Below are positions 51,915 through 60,393 of a stretch of 64,000 bases of DNA, piece after piece. The stretch spans positions 62,001-126,000 of the forward strand of contig NZ_LNBE01000006.1 in assembly GCF_001445655.1 (NCBI RefSeq). The letters run 5' to 3'. The notes beneath the pieces were generated by a model, which searched no databases, had not been told where the DNA came from, and saw only the letters and a list, made by a program, of their open reading frames with translations. This DNA is from Streptomyces roseifaciens. Its GTDB lineage: Bacteria; Actinomycetota; Actinomycetes; Streptomycetales; Streptomycetaceae. Position 1 is the first letter of the stretch, and each line of letters opens with the position of its first letter. The translations under genes and the position numbers were made by a program.

Positions 51915-53219
51915 ATGAGTCAGGGGGCCGCAGCGCTGCCCGGCGACCCACCCGGCGGACGGCGCGCGGTCGCCGTCTGGGGGATCGGCGTCGGGGTGTA
52001 CTTCGTCGCGATCATCTTCCGCACCAGCCTCGGCGTGGCCGGGATCGACGCCTCCGAGCGCTTCCACATCAACGCCTCCGCGCTGTCCACCTTCTCCATC
52101 CTCCAGCTGCTCGTGTACGCGGGCATGCAGATACCCGTCGGCCTGATGGTCGACCGGCTGGGCACCAAGAAGGTGCTGGCCCTCGGCGCCGTGCTGTTCA
52201 CCGCCGGGCAGTTCGCCTTCGCGCTCTCCCACTCCTACGGGACGGCCCTGGCCAGCCGCGCCCTGCTCGGCTGCGGCGACGCGATGACGTTCATCAGCGT
52301 GCTGCGCCTGGGCGCCCGCTGGTTCCCCGCCCGCCGCGGCCCGATGATCGCGCAGGTCGCGGCGCTCTTCGGCATGGCGGGCAACCTCGTCTCCACGATG
52401 CTCCTGGCCCGGCTGCTGCACTCGGCCGGCTGGACCGCCACCTTCGGCGGCAGCGCGGCCGCGGGCGTCCTCGCCCTCGTCCTGATGCTGCTGTTCCTGA
52501 AGGACCACCCGGAAGGCCACGAGCCGCCGGCGGCCGCGCCCGCCGGGGGCAAGGGCTTCGTCCGCCGGCAGATCGTCCGGGCGTGGCGCGAGCCCGGCAC
52601 CCGGCTCGGCATGTGGGTGCACTTCACGACGCAGTTCCCGGCGATGGTCTTCCTGCTGCTGTGGGGCATGCCCTTCCTCGTCGAGGCGGAGGGCCTGTCC
52701 CGGGAGACCGCGGGGCTGCTGCTGACCCTGGTCGTGCTCTCCAGCATGGCCGTGGGCCTGGTCTACGGGCAGATCATCGCCCGCCACCACGCGGCCCGGC
52801 TGCCGCTCGCGCTCGGCACGGTCGCCGCGACCGCGCTGGTGTGGGCGGCGGTGGCCGGCTGGCCCGGCGCGCACGCGCCCATGTGGCTGCTGGTGACCGA
52901 GTGCCTCGTGCTCGGCGCGTGCGGCCCCGCCTCGATGATCGGCTTCGACTTCGCCCGCCCCGCGAACCCGCCCGAGCGCCAGGGCACCGCCTCCGGCATC
53001 GTCAACATGGGCGGCTTCATCGCCTCGATGACGACGCTCCTGGCCGTGGGCGTGCTGCTCGACGCGACCGGGGACGACTACCGGGTCGCGTTCGCCTCCG
53101 TCTTCGTCCTGGAGGCGCTGGGGCTGTCGCAGATCCTGCGGCTGCGGACGCGGGCGCAGCAGCGCGAGCGCGAGCGGATCGTGGCGTCGAGGGTGGAGAC
53201 GGTGCACGTACCGGCGTGA
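51915..53219 (+). CDS. Major facilitator superfamily transporter
   Basis: A 434-residue membrane protein with about 12 hydrophobic helices. MFS signatures are visible: GLMVDRLGTKKVLALGAVLF in the first inner loop (DRxGxKK) and RALLGCGDAMTFISVLRLGARWFPARRGP. The wording FRTSLGVAGIDASERFHINASALSTFSILQLLVYAGMQIPVG resembles nitrate/sugar-acid type MFS carriers. ATG 51915 follows GGGGGGAA. Substrate unknown; the GntR gene just upstream suggests a small organic acid or sugar acid. It converges on the next gene. Confidence 0.92.
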   Translation: MSQGAAALPGDPPGGRRAVAVWGIGVGVYFVAIIFRTSLGVAGIDASERFHINASALSTFSILQLLVYAGMQIPVGLMVDRLGTKKVLALGAVLFTAGQFAFALSHSYGTALASRALLGCGDAMTFISVLRLGARWFPARRGPMIAQVAALFGMAGNLVSTMLLARLLHSAGWTATFGGSAAAGVLALVLMLLFLKDHPEGHEPPAAAPAGGKGFVRRQIVRAWREPGTRLGMWVHFTTQFPAMVFLLLWGMPFLVEAEGLSRETAGLLLTLVVLSSMAVGLVYGQIIARHHAARLPLALGTVAATALVWAAVAGWPGAHAPMWLLVTECLVLGACGPASMIGFDFARPANPPERQGTASGIVNMGGFIASMTTLLAVGVLLDATGDDYRVAFASVFVLEALGLSQILRLRTRAQQRERERIVASRVETVHVPA

Positions 53220-53236
53220 GCGGGCAGCCGCCCCGC

Positions 53237-54067
53237 CTAGGGAGTGATCGCGAACTCGCGGAGGACCGCCTCCGCGAGCTCCGTGTCCCCCTCCACCTTG
53301 ATCCGCCCCGCCGCCGCCTCCGGATGCACCCGGCCGCACGCCAGCCGGGCGTACGTCTCCCAGTCCATCCCGAACGTGACCGTCGGGCCCAGCGACACAC
53401 TGCTGTCGATCTTCCCCCGGCCCTGTGCGTCGATGCGCACGGTCCGCAGGAACTCCAGCGGGCCGTGCACGTCGAAGACGACCGCGGATCCCGGCGGCGC
53501 GCCCGCATCCTTGGCCACGACCTTCGGCAGGGCGCCCAGCAGGAAGTCACGGCAGATGACGGCCGCGGGCGAGTCGAGGTTGCCGGGCATGCCCAGGGCG
53601 CGCCGCAGGTCCTGCTCGTGCGTCCATACATCGAAGGCCCGTACCACCAGGGCCCGTTCGAGGGGCTGCTCGTTGCCGGAGCCGAGCGGCCAGCGGATCG
53701 CCGTCTGCGGCCCGCGCGATTCGTTGCGCAGCTGCCGGGAGCGGCGGATGACGACGAGCTCCAGCTCGGAGGTCATCTCCAGGGCCGTGTGGCAGCGCCG
53801 CACGTCGACCTGCACCTCGTTGTAGCGGGAGAACTCGTCGGTGACGTGGAAGAGGTCGCGCGGCAGCGTGTGCATCGGCCGCGGCTCGCCCAGCATCTCG
53901 GTCTCCACGCCGATGACGTGCGAGACGACGTCGCGCACCGACCAGCCCGGGCACTCGGTGGCCCGGTTCCAGTCGCTCTCGGCCAGCGGTGTGACCAGGT
54001 CGTTGATGGCTTCGATGGAGTGGGTCCAGGCGTCGATGGCCGGCTGAAGATTCGGGTGGACGGTCAC
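53237..54067 (-). CDS. Maleylpyruvate isomerase-family mycothiol-dependent enzyme
   Basis: A 276-residue DinB/MDMPI-type protein. The N-terminal helical bundle has metal-binding His residues in ECPGWSVRDVVSHVIGVETEMLG and AFDVWTHEQDLRRALG (HxxxE...H pattern). The C-terminal sterol-carrier-like domain contains TVTFGMDWETYARLACGRVHPEAAAGRIKVEGDTELAEAVL. The family uses mycothiol in actinobacteria; the real substrate is unknown. GTG 54067 has GAGGGAA upstream. It is divergent from the nitrilase-family gene. Confidence 0.9.
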   Translation of the reverse strand: MTVHPNLQPAIDAWTHSIEAINDLVTPLAESDWNRATECPGWSVRDVVSHVIGVETEMLGEPRPMHTLPRDLFHVTDEFSRYNEVQVDVRRCHTALEMTSELELVVIRRSRQLRNESRGPQTAIRWPLGSGNEQPLERALVVRAFDVWTHEQDLRRALGMPGNLDSPAAVICRDFLLGALPKVVAKDAGAPPGSAVVFDVHGPLEFLRTVRIDAQGRGKIDSSVSLGPTVTFGMDWETYARLACGRVHPEAAAGRIKVEGDTELAEAVLREFAITP

Positions 54068-54190
54068 GTGTTCCCTCGGGCGTGCTGGGCAGCGGGTGCG
54101 GGGCAAGTGCTGTCTGGGTGCTCTGCAGTTAAGTTACGCTGCGCACGGGCGACCCGGCAGAGGTTTCGTGTGCTGAGAGTGGTGGGTACC

Positions 54191-54970
54191 GTGCGCGCTT
54201 CCCTGATTCAGATAAACGTCGATCCGCAGGAGCCGGCCGCCGAGCGGCGCGCCCGCGCCGCCGCGCTCGTGCACGAGCAGGCCGGCAGCGATCTGGTCGT
54301 CCTGCCGGAGCTGTGGCACGTGGGGGCGTTCGCCTTCGAGTCGTTCGCGGACGCGGCGGAACCGTTGGACGGCCCCACGGCCCGCGCGATGTCCGCCGCG
54401 GCGCGCGACGCGGGGGTCTGGCTGCACGCCGGCTCCATCGTCGAGAAGGCCCCCGGCGGGGCGCTGTGCAACACCTCCCTGGTCTTCTCGCCCTCCGGCG
54501 AACTCGTCCGCACGTACCGGAAGATCCACCGCTTCGGCTTCGACAAGGGCGAGGCCGTCCTGATGACCGCCGGCACGGAGCCCGTCACCCTCCCCCTCCC
54601 GGACACCACGCTCGGCCTGGCCACCTGCTACGACCTGCGCTTCCCCGAACTGTTCCGGGCCCTGGTCGACGCCGGGGCGCAGACCTTCGTCGTCCCGGCC
54701 GGCTGGCCCGCGAAGCGGCGCGGCCACTGGACGCTGCTGGCCCGCGCACGGGCCGTCGAGAACCTGTCCTACGTGCTCGCCTGCGGCACGGCGGGCACCC
54801 ACGCGGGCGTCGAGCAGGCCGGCCACAGCGTCGTCTTCGACCCCTGGGGCGAGACCGTCGCGGAGGCGGGCCCGGGGGAGGAGGTCCTCACCGTGGACCT
54901 CGACCCGGCGAGGGTCACGAAGGTCCGCGAGGAGTTCCCGGCGCTGAAGGACCGGGTGCTCGGGCGTTAA
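54191..54970 (+). CDS. Carbon-nitrogen hydrolase (nitrilase superfamily)
   Basis: A 259-residue amidase-type hydrolase with the full catalytic triad: Glu40 (VVLPELWH), Lys111 (YRKIHRFGF) and Cys146 (LATCYDLRFPEL). Length and wording fit the omega-amidase/Nit2-like or deaminated-glutathione-amidase branch, probably metabolite repair. Several GTG starts are in frame (54179, 54182, 54191); 54191 gives the usual family N-terminus VRASLIQINV. Its last bases adjoin the decayed mobile island. Confidence 0.9.
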   Translation: MRASLIQINVDPQEPAAERRARAAALVHEQAGSDLVVLPELWHVGAFAFESFADAAEPLDGPTARAMSAAARDAGVWLHAGSIVEKAPGGALCNTSLVFSPSGELVRTYRKIHRFGFDKGEAVLMTAGTEPVTLPLPDTTLGLATCYDLRFPELFRALVDAGAQTFVVPAGWPAKRRGHWTLLARARAVENLSYVLACGTAGTHAGVEQAGHSVVFDPWGETVAEAGPGEEVLTVDLDPARVTKVREEFPALKDRVLGR

Positions 54971-55590
54971 CGGGCGGCGACCTCCCTGTTGTGCTTGTCC
55001 ACCCATTCCCAGGTTGGGCTGAGCAGGCCGTCCCGGGTGTACTGCACACCCCTTTGCCGCCGAAGGAATGCCCGGTACTCCTTGCTGTGTGCATGCATGG
55101 TGCGCTCCAGTTCGTCGTCTCCTGCTGTTCCGACGAGATGAGCGGCATCGGTGCCCTGGAGTCGGCGCGTGCAGCGGATGAGCGCCCGCCGAGGCGCGGA
55201 CGTTTCACCGATCCGCTCGGCCCGGACGGCCATAGCCTCCTCCAATGCGGCGAGCACGAAACCAGGCTGGACGTCCTTGGTGACACGCCAGGCGAGCACG
55301 GCGCAGGAGGGCAGGTCGACGACGAAGATCGTGTAGATCGCTTCGGATGACGTCCCGCCCCGGCGTGCGTCGATGAGCGTGTAATCGATGGCCAGCGTCC
55401 CGGCCGCGCCGGTACGGTGAGGGCCCGCCGCTGCTGCTCCGTGTCCACGAGGTGAGACTCCCGCAGCCTTGACGGCGTAGTAGGTGGACGGGGCGATCTC
55501 CAGCGTTCTGCAGATCGGCTCGACCCCGAACTCCTGTCGGTGGATGTCGATGAACTCGATCAGCGGACGGATCGCGGGTCGGGCTCCCGC
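54967..55590 (-). pseudogene. Deleted IS3-family orfB transposase remnant
   Basis: Reading the minus strand from about 55590, the N-terminus RPLIEFIDIHRQEFGVEPIC and then RTLEIAPSTYYAVKAA is typical of IS3 OrfB. About 100 residues are then missing. The frame resumes with a DDE-core-like segment (IYTIFVVDLPSCAVLAWRVTKDVQPGFVLAALEEAM) aligning to OrfB's D...GWR...LDALE region. The rest (to 54967) has no clear OrfB match and lacks the DRGSQYT and final Glu motifs, so no active transposase can result. The frame is still open, so expression of a leftover protein is possible. Confidence 0.7.
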
Positions 55591-55880
55591 ATGAAGAAAC
55601 CTGCTGCCTCCTTGAGGATCCTGTTGGCCCGCATCAGTTCGTTGATGCCCTTCTCCAACTCGGCGATGCGCCTGGCATCATCGGTCGACCTGCCCGGGCG
55701 GATCCTCGCGTCGATCTCGGCCTGACGGACCCACGCTCTCAGCGTTTCCCGGCCGATGCCGAGTTCTTGGGCGACCTGCGAAACCGATCCGTACGACGTG
55801 CGGTTGCGTTCGCGTGTCGTCATGACCATGTGCACGGCAAGCTGCCGCAGATCGTCCCGGTACTTCCTCTGGGCAGGCAT
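55560..55880 (-). mobile_element. IS3-family orfA (helix-turn-helix transposase subunit)
   Basis: A 106-residue OrfA starting MPAQRKYRDDLRQLAVHMV. It has an intact helix-turn-helix (YGSVSQVAQELGIGRETLRAWVRQAE) and the leucine-zipper-like ARRIAELEKGINELMRANRILKEAAGFF. Its end overlaps the orfB frame as in IS3 elements that use frameshifting. It looks whole, but its partner is deleted. Clear terminal inverted repeats were not found by eye. Another ATG at 55937 would lengthen the product. Confidence 0.8.
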
Positions 55881-56138
55881 GGGCAACCCCAGTTCCAAGC
55901 TTGATGGCCTACGGGAGGAGGCATTTACAGGCTTCATGCCCTCCAAGGAACGGAGTTTCCCCTGCTCGGTGGCGTGGCTACCAGGCTGGCGAGCACTGGC
56001 GAACCCTGGCGAATCCCGGATGAGCCATGGGGGGCGAACAGCGTTGCAATAGCGTTCCCGCGCGGAAGCCGATGGAGGACCGCAGGATGCGCCGCCACCC
56101 GTGCCCACGCTTACCGGAATTCCGCACGGAGGTGATGC

Positions 56139-56270
56139 ATGACCGGTGTTCGACAGCTCCTGCGCACAGTGCGAGAAGCCCCAGCCAGGGCGCTTCTCGC
56201 TGGTGGCTCGTTTCTGGCCAATGTGGCTCGACTTGCCCTCGAGCTGGTCAGAGACGGCAGCGGATCCTGA
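56139..56270 (+). CDS. 43-residue small ORF with near-perfect ribosome binding site
   Basis: ATG 56139 is preceded by GGAGGTGAT (56128-56136), almost an exact complement of the 16S rRNA 3' end, with 6 nt after GGAGG. The product begins MTGVRQLLRTVREAPARALL and ends with a TGA at 56268-56270. Its centre (ARALLAGGSFLANVARLALELV) is an amphipathic or membrane-type helix. No family is recognised. It lies 222 bp upstream of the serine recombinase gene within the mobile island, so an accessory peptide is possible. Overlapping open frames exist, but none has this signal. Confidence 0.5.
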   Translation: MTGVRQLLRTVREAPARALLAGGSFLANVARLALELVRDGSGS

Positions 56271-56347
56271 CTGGGGTCCCGTCGAAAGATCCGGGGGGTC
56301 GCCGTCGTGCGGCCCCTCGGCCTACTCCGGAGGTGCCCTCCAGGCGT

Positions 56348-56364
56348 GACCACCTTAAGTGGTC
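56348..56364. promoter_or_regulatory. Palindrome upstream of the serine recombinase
   Basis: GACCACCTTAAGTGGTC has 6-bp perfect arms around CTTAA. It lies 128 bp before the recombinase start, where an attachment-site core or recombinase operator would be expected. It is a candidate only. Confidence 0.4.
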
Positions 56365-56492
56365 GGGGCAGCCCGCGTCAGGCATCTGTGACCGGGTACC
56401 GGGCTTTCCTTCGGGGCCTGCGAGCATGCATCGCCATTCTCGATTTCGGAGAATAGACAACAGAGCACCAAACTCTTCGCCACACTGACTGT

Positions 56493-58043
56493 GTGCACCA
56501 AGACACGTTCTGTGATCTGTACCTCCGTCTGTCCCTCGACCGGGATGGCAAGACCGCGATCGAACGGCAGGAAGCCGACTGCCGTGCCTGGGTCGAACGC
56601 AGCGGATTGACTGTCCGTAAGGTCCACATGGACAGGGGACGTTCCGGCTACAAGACTGTTGAGCGCAAGGGCTTCGACGCCGCGTTGACAGCAGTCACAG
56701 CCGGCGTCGTCGGCACACTGATCGTCTGGAAACTGGACCGCCTGTCCCGCAAGGGCATGGGCCAGGTGGGCGAGGTGCTGGATGACATCGAGAAGGCCGG
56801 CGGCCGCCTCGTCTCAGTCGTGGACGGTCTCGACACCTCGAACGACTCGGCGCGCACGGTTGTGGCCATGCTCGCTGAGCTCGCCCGGTCCGAATCCAAG
56901 AACCTCGGCACGCGCGTAGGCCATGCCAAGCAATACCTGCGGAGCAAGGGCCGGTGGATCGGTGGACAGCCTCCGTACGGGCTGCTCGCCGACCCGGGCA
57001 CCAAGAAGCTCATCCATGACCCGGAGCATGCCGTCTACGCCCGCCTGATCGCGGATGAAGCGCTCGCCGGGACATCGTTGGTCAAGATCGCCCGGCTCCT
57101 CAATGAGTACGAGATCCTCTCGCCCAGGAGTGGACAGTGGAATGCGGCCAGCATCATGCAGCTCCTGCGTTCCCCGGCGTTCGCCGGCCTGATGCCGGAA
57201 TCCGAGACCGTCGAGACGGATGACGGCGAGCGGAAGTACACGGGCAGGGTCTTCCCGTACCGCGACCCCGAGACGCTGGACACCGTCGGGATCGGTGAGG
57301 GGATCATCACGGTCGGAGAGCGTGAACAGATCATCCGCACGCTGGAATCCAGAACGTTCGTACATGCGGGAAAGCGAAGGCCGAAGCCCGAGGGGACGGC
57401 ACTGCTCACAGGACTCGTCTATTGCGCGGTTCCTGGCTGCGGTCGCCGGATGCACCGTGTGGGCGGCAGCTATCAGTGCATGGCTCGCCGTGCGGGCAAC
57501 CAGTGCATCGGAGCGTCGGCGCTGGCCGAGGCGGTTGACCACTACGTGACGGAACAGTTCCTCACCAGGCTTCCGGCGCTCGAACCGGACGATCCGCTCC
57601 TTGGCGCGATCGCGGATCGCTGGGCGCATCGCGTTGACCCGGAGACCTCTGCGAAACGTGATGCGCTGACTGCCGAGATCCAGGATGAGGAAGCCCGATT
57701 GGCCGACCTGGAGGACGCTCGCTATGTGCGTGGCGAGTTCAGCGGCGCCGCAGCCGTGGAACGCTACAACCGGCTTTCAGGGCGTTTGAGGCGGCGCATC
57801 GAGGGGCTTGGTGCAGGCCTCCGTAAGCTCTCCATGCCGTCCGTGGATGTGTCACCCATGCTCGACGCCCTCACCTTGCGGGAGGCGTGGGCGGACGCGA
57901 CGAACGAAGACCGGCGCGATCGGTTGTCGCTCGCCATGGACCGGGTTGAAGTGAGCAAGGGGGTACGCGGACAGCGGATCATCCCCGAGCAACGCATCCG
58001 GATCGATTGGGCAAAGCCGGCGGGCACCGACACCGCTACCTGA
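56493..58043 (+). CDS. Large serine recombinase (integrase)
   Basis: A 516-residue site-specific recombinase. The resolvase domain has the catalytic Ser14 (YLRLSLDRDG), the Arg cluster RLSRKGMGQVGEVLDDIEKAGGRLVSVVDGLDTS and LAELARSESKNLGTRV. The recombinase domain (PYGLLADPGTKKL...TSLVKIARLLNEYEILSPRSGQWNAASIMQLLRSPAFAGLM) is followed by a zinc ribbon (YCAVPGCGRRM...YQCMARRAGNQC) and a late coiled coil (AEIQDEEARLADLEDARY). It appears intact. GC and codon use are milder than in the surrounding core genes, consistent with transfer. No partner replication or transfer genes are present, so the element is reduced. Confidence 0.92.
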   Translation: MHQDTFCDLYLRLSLDRDGKTAIERQEADCRAWVERSGLTVRKVHMDRGRSGYKTVERKGFDAALTAVTAGVVGTLIVWKLDRLSRKGMGQVGEVLDDIEKAGGRLVSVVDGLDTSNDSARTVVAMLAELARSESKNLGTRVGHAKQYLRSKGRWIGGQPPYGLLADPGTKKLIHDPEHAVYARLIADEALAGTSLVKIARLLNEYEILSPRSGQWNAASIMQLLRSPAFAGLMPESETVETDDGERKYTGRVFPYRDPETLDTVGIGEGIITVGEREQIIRTLESRTFVHAGKRRPKPEGTALLTGLVYCAVPGCGRRMHRVGGSYQCMARRAGNQCIGASALAEAVDHYVTEQFLTRLPALEPDDPLLGAIADRWAHRVDPETSAKRDALTAEIQDEEARLADLEDARYVRGEFSGAAAVERYNRLSGRLRRRIEGLGAGLRKLSMPSVDVSPMLDALTLREAWADATNEDRRDRLSLAMDRVEVSKGVRGQRIIPEQRIRIDWAKPAGTDTAT

Positions 58044-58180
58044 GCACCACGGCGTGCGCCCCAGCTCGGAGAATCCGCCCTGCAGAGGGTGGGATCATCG
58101 CCGTGGTGGAGCGCGTCACATGAGCCGGCGGTTCGTACGGGTGTGATCCGTCGTTTACGGGCTGATGGCAAGCTTGAAGC

Positions 58181-60025
58181 ATGAACGATGCCGCCCCGGC
58201 GCCCGCCACCCCCGCGCCCACGCCCCGCCGACGTGCCCGTGTTCGTGCCCCCGAGCTGATCGGCAAGGGTGGCTGGCTGAACACCGGAGGCAAGGAACTC
58301 ACCCTCGCTGACCTGCGAGGCAAGTGCGTTATCGTCGATTTTTGGACGTTCTGCTGTGTGAACTGCCTGCACGTCCTGGACGAGCTGCGCGAGCTGGAGG
58401 AGAAGCACCGCGACACCGTGGTGATCATCGGTGTGCACTCGCCGAAGTTCGTGCACGAGGCCGAGCACCAGGCCGTCGTCGACGCCGTCGAGCGCTACGA
58501 GGTCCACCACCCCGTCCTCGACGACCCCGAGCTGGCCACGTGGAAGCAGTACGCCGTGCGCGCCTGGCCCACGCTCGTCGTGATCGACCCCGAGGGCTAC
58601 ATCGTCGCCCAGCACGCGGGTGAGGGACACGCGCACGCCCTGGAGAAGCTCGTCGGGGAGCTGGAGGCCGAGCACGAGGCCAAGGGGACGCTGCGTCGCG
58701 GCGACGGCCCGTACGTCGCCCCCGAGCCCGTCGCCACCGACCTGCGCTTCCCCGGCAAGGCCGTCGTGCTGCCCGGCGGCGGCTTCCTCGTCTCCGACTC
58801 CACGCGCCACCAGCTGGTCGAGCTGGCCGCCGACGGCGAGACGGTCGTCCGCCGCATCGGCAGCGGCGAGCGTGGCTTCGGCGCCGGCTCCTTCAGCGAG
58901 CCGCAGGGCCTCGCGCTCCTGCCGGGTGGCGACAAGGTCGTCGTCGCCGACACCGTCAACCACGCCCTGCGGACGTACGACCTGCAGACGGGCACCGTCG
59001 AGACCATCGCCGGCACCGGGCGCCAGTGGATGCAGGGACAGCCCACCTCCGGCCCCGCCCGCGAGGTCTCCCTGTCCTCCCCCTGGGACGTCGCCTGGTT
59101 CGCCGACCGGCTGTGGATCGCCATGGCCGGCGTGCACCAGCTGTGGACGTACGACCCGCGGACCGGCACCGTCGAGGTCGCGGCCGGCACGACCAACGAG
59201 GGGCTCGTCGACGGGCCCGCGCGCGAGGCCTGGTTCGCCCAGCCGTCCGGGCTCGCCGCGGCCGGGGACCGCCTGTGGGTCGCCGACTCCGAGACGTCCG
59301 CGCTGCGGTACGTCGAGCGCGACGGGGACGGCTTCGCCGTGCGCAGCGCCGTCGGCACCGGCCTCTTCGACTTCGGCCACCGGGACGGGGACGCAGCACA
59401 GGCGCTCTTCCAGCACCCGCTCGGCGTCACCGCCCTGCCCGACGGCTCCGTGGCCGTCTCCGACACGTACAACCACGCCCTGCGCCGCTACGACCCCGCG
59501 ACCGGTGAGGTCACCACCCTCGCGACCGACCTGCGGGAGCCCTCCGCCGCGGTCCTCGCGGGCGACGACATCGTCGTCGTCGAGTCCGCCCGGCACCGGC
59601 TCACCCGGCTGCGCCTGCCCGAGGAGGCCGTACGGGTCGAGTCCGTCGCCCACCGCACACAGCGGGCCGCCACGGACGTCGCCCCCGGGCGGCTGCGGCT
59701 GGACGTCGTCTTCCAGGCCCCGGCCGGCCAGAAGCTCGACACGCGCTACGGGCCCTCCACGCGCCTGCTCGTCAGCTCCACCCCGCCCGAGCTCCTCGCG
59801 GAGGGCTCCGGGCAGGGCACGGACCTCGGCCGGGACCTGGTGCTGGGGGAGAGCGTGACGGAAGGCGTGCTGCACGTCTCCGCGATGGCGGCGTCCTGCG
59901 ACGACGACCCGGAGAACGAGTACCCGGCGTGCCACATGCACCAGCAGGACTGGGGCGTCCCGGTGCGGATCACCGAGGGCGGCGCGGACCGGCTGCCGCT
60001 GGTGCTGGCGGGCCTGGACGGCTGA
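58181..60025 (+). CDS. Thioredoxin-like protein with NHL-repeat propeller (NHLRC2-like)
   Basis: A 614-residue cytoplasmic protein. The N-terminal thioredoxin/TlpA-like domain (residues about 20-175) carries the redox pair C59-V-N-C62 (WTFCCVNC). A six-bladed NHL beta-propeller (about 190-490) follows with repeated FSEPQGLALLPGGDKVVVADTVNHALRTYD-type units, then a beta-sandwich C-terminus. This three-part architecture is the same as human NHLRC2. No signal peptide is seen. A thiol-redox role is likely; the partner is unknown. It is monocistronic with a terminator at its stop. Confidence 0.92.
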   Translation: MNDAAPAPATPAPTPRRRARVRAPELIGKGGWLNTGGKELTLADLRGKCVIVDFWTFCCVNCLHVLDELRELEEKHRDTVVIIGVHSPKFVHEAEHQAVVDAVERYEVHHPVLDDPELATWKQYAVRAWPTLVVIDPEGYIVAQHAGEGHAHALEKLVGELEAEHEAKGTLRRGDGPYVAPEPVATDLRFPGKAVVLPGGGFLVSDSTRHQLVELAADGETVVRRIGSGERGFGAGSFSEPQGLALLPGGDKVVVADTVNHALRTYDLQTGTVETIAGTGRQWMQGQPTSGPAREVSLSSPWDVAWFADRLWIAMAGVHQLWTYDPRTGTVEVAAGTTNEGLVDGPAREAWFAQPSGLAAAGDRLWVADSETSALRYVERDGDGFAVRSAVGTGLFDFGHRDGDAAQALFQHPLGVTALPDGSVAVSDTYNHALRRYDPATGEVTTLATDLREPSAAVLAGDDIVVVESARHRLTRLRLPEEAVRVESVAHRTQRAATDVAPGRLRLDVVFQAPAGQKLDTRYGPSTRLLVSSTPPELLAEGSGQGTDLGRDLVLGESVTEGVLHVSAMAASCDDDPENEYPACHMHQQDWGVPVRITEGGADRLPLVLAGLDG

Positions 60026-60060
60026 CGGCGGCCGTCTGCTGTGGACGGCGGCCGTCTTCT
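60024..60060 (+). terminator. Rho-independent terminator at the NHL gene stop
   Basis: GACGGCGGCCGTC (60024-60036) pairs with its second copy (60044-60056) with one mismatch around a 7-nt loop, followed by TTCTTT. The stem starts inside the TGA stop codon. Confidence 0.85.
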
Positions 60061-60076
60061 TTATAAGAGGTGCGGA

Positions 60077-60307
60077 TCACCGCGTGAAGCGGTGGTCCTC
60101 CTCGACCTCGACCACGCGCGCGGCCGGGTGCGGCGGCTGCGTCCGGCGGCGCTTGTAGATGCTCACGTACGCGCACGTGCCGATGATCCCCACCGCCATC
60201 AGGATGAGGCCCACCAAGGGGACGTTCATCCCGTCGACGCGCCAGTCCACCGCGAAGGTGAGGACCGCCCCGATCCCGATCAGACCGATGCACCATCCCA
60301 TGCCCAT
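60077..60307 (-). CDS. DUF6458 family small membrane protein
   Basis: A 76-residue protein with two hydrophobic helices (GWCIGLIGIGAVLTFAVDW and NVPLVGLILMAVGIIGTCAYVSI), a positively charged YKRRR stretch and a short polar tail ending HRFTR. This is the pattern of DUF6458. Start ATG 60307 is preceded by GGAGG at good distance. The function is unknown. Confidence 0.85.
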   Translation of the reverse strand: MGMGWCIGLIGIGAVLTFAVDWRVDGMNVPLVGLILMAVGIIGTCAYVSIYKRRRTQPPHPAARVVEVEEDHRFTR

Positions 60308-60325
60308 GGCTGAAGCCTCCGAATC

Positions 60326-60382
60326 GATTGGCCGTTCCGGTGCCGGCACGCATGCGCCTACCCCGCACCGGAACGGCCAATC
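60326..60382 (-). terminator. Large inverted repeat between lipoprotein and DUF6458 genes
   Basis: GATTGGCCGTTCCGGTG (60326-60342) and its exact complement (60366-60382) form a 17-bp stem with a 23-nt loop. It follows the leftward lipoprotein gene and probably terminates it. Confidence 0.8.
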
Positions 60383-60393
60383 GGCCGGAGCCC

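Noticed and set aside
55540..55725. Short plus-strand open frame antisense to IS3 orfA
   Set aside because: Complement of a clear OrfA coding region with no start signal.
56027..56488. 153-codon plus-strand open frame overlapping the 43-codon ORF
   Set aside because: Biased composition, no ribosome binding site, and the strong Shine-Dalgarno serves the shorter frame instead.
54960..58170. Direct repeats as attL/attR of the mobile island
   Set aside because: The only similarity seen at both edges (GTTAACGGGC-like versus GTTTACGGGC-like) is too short and imperfect to claim.
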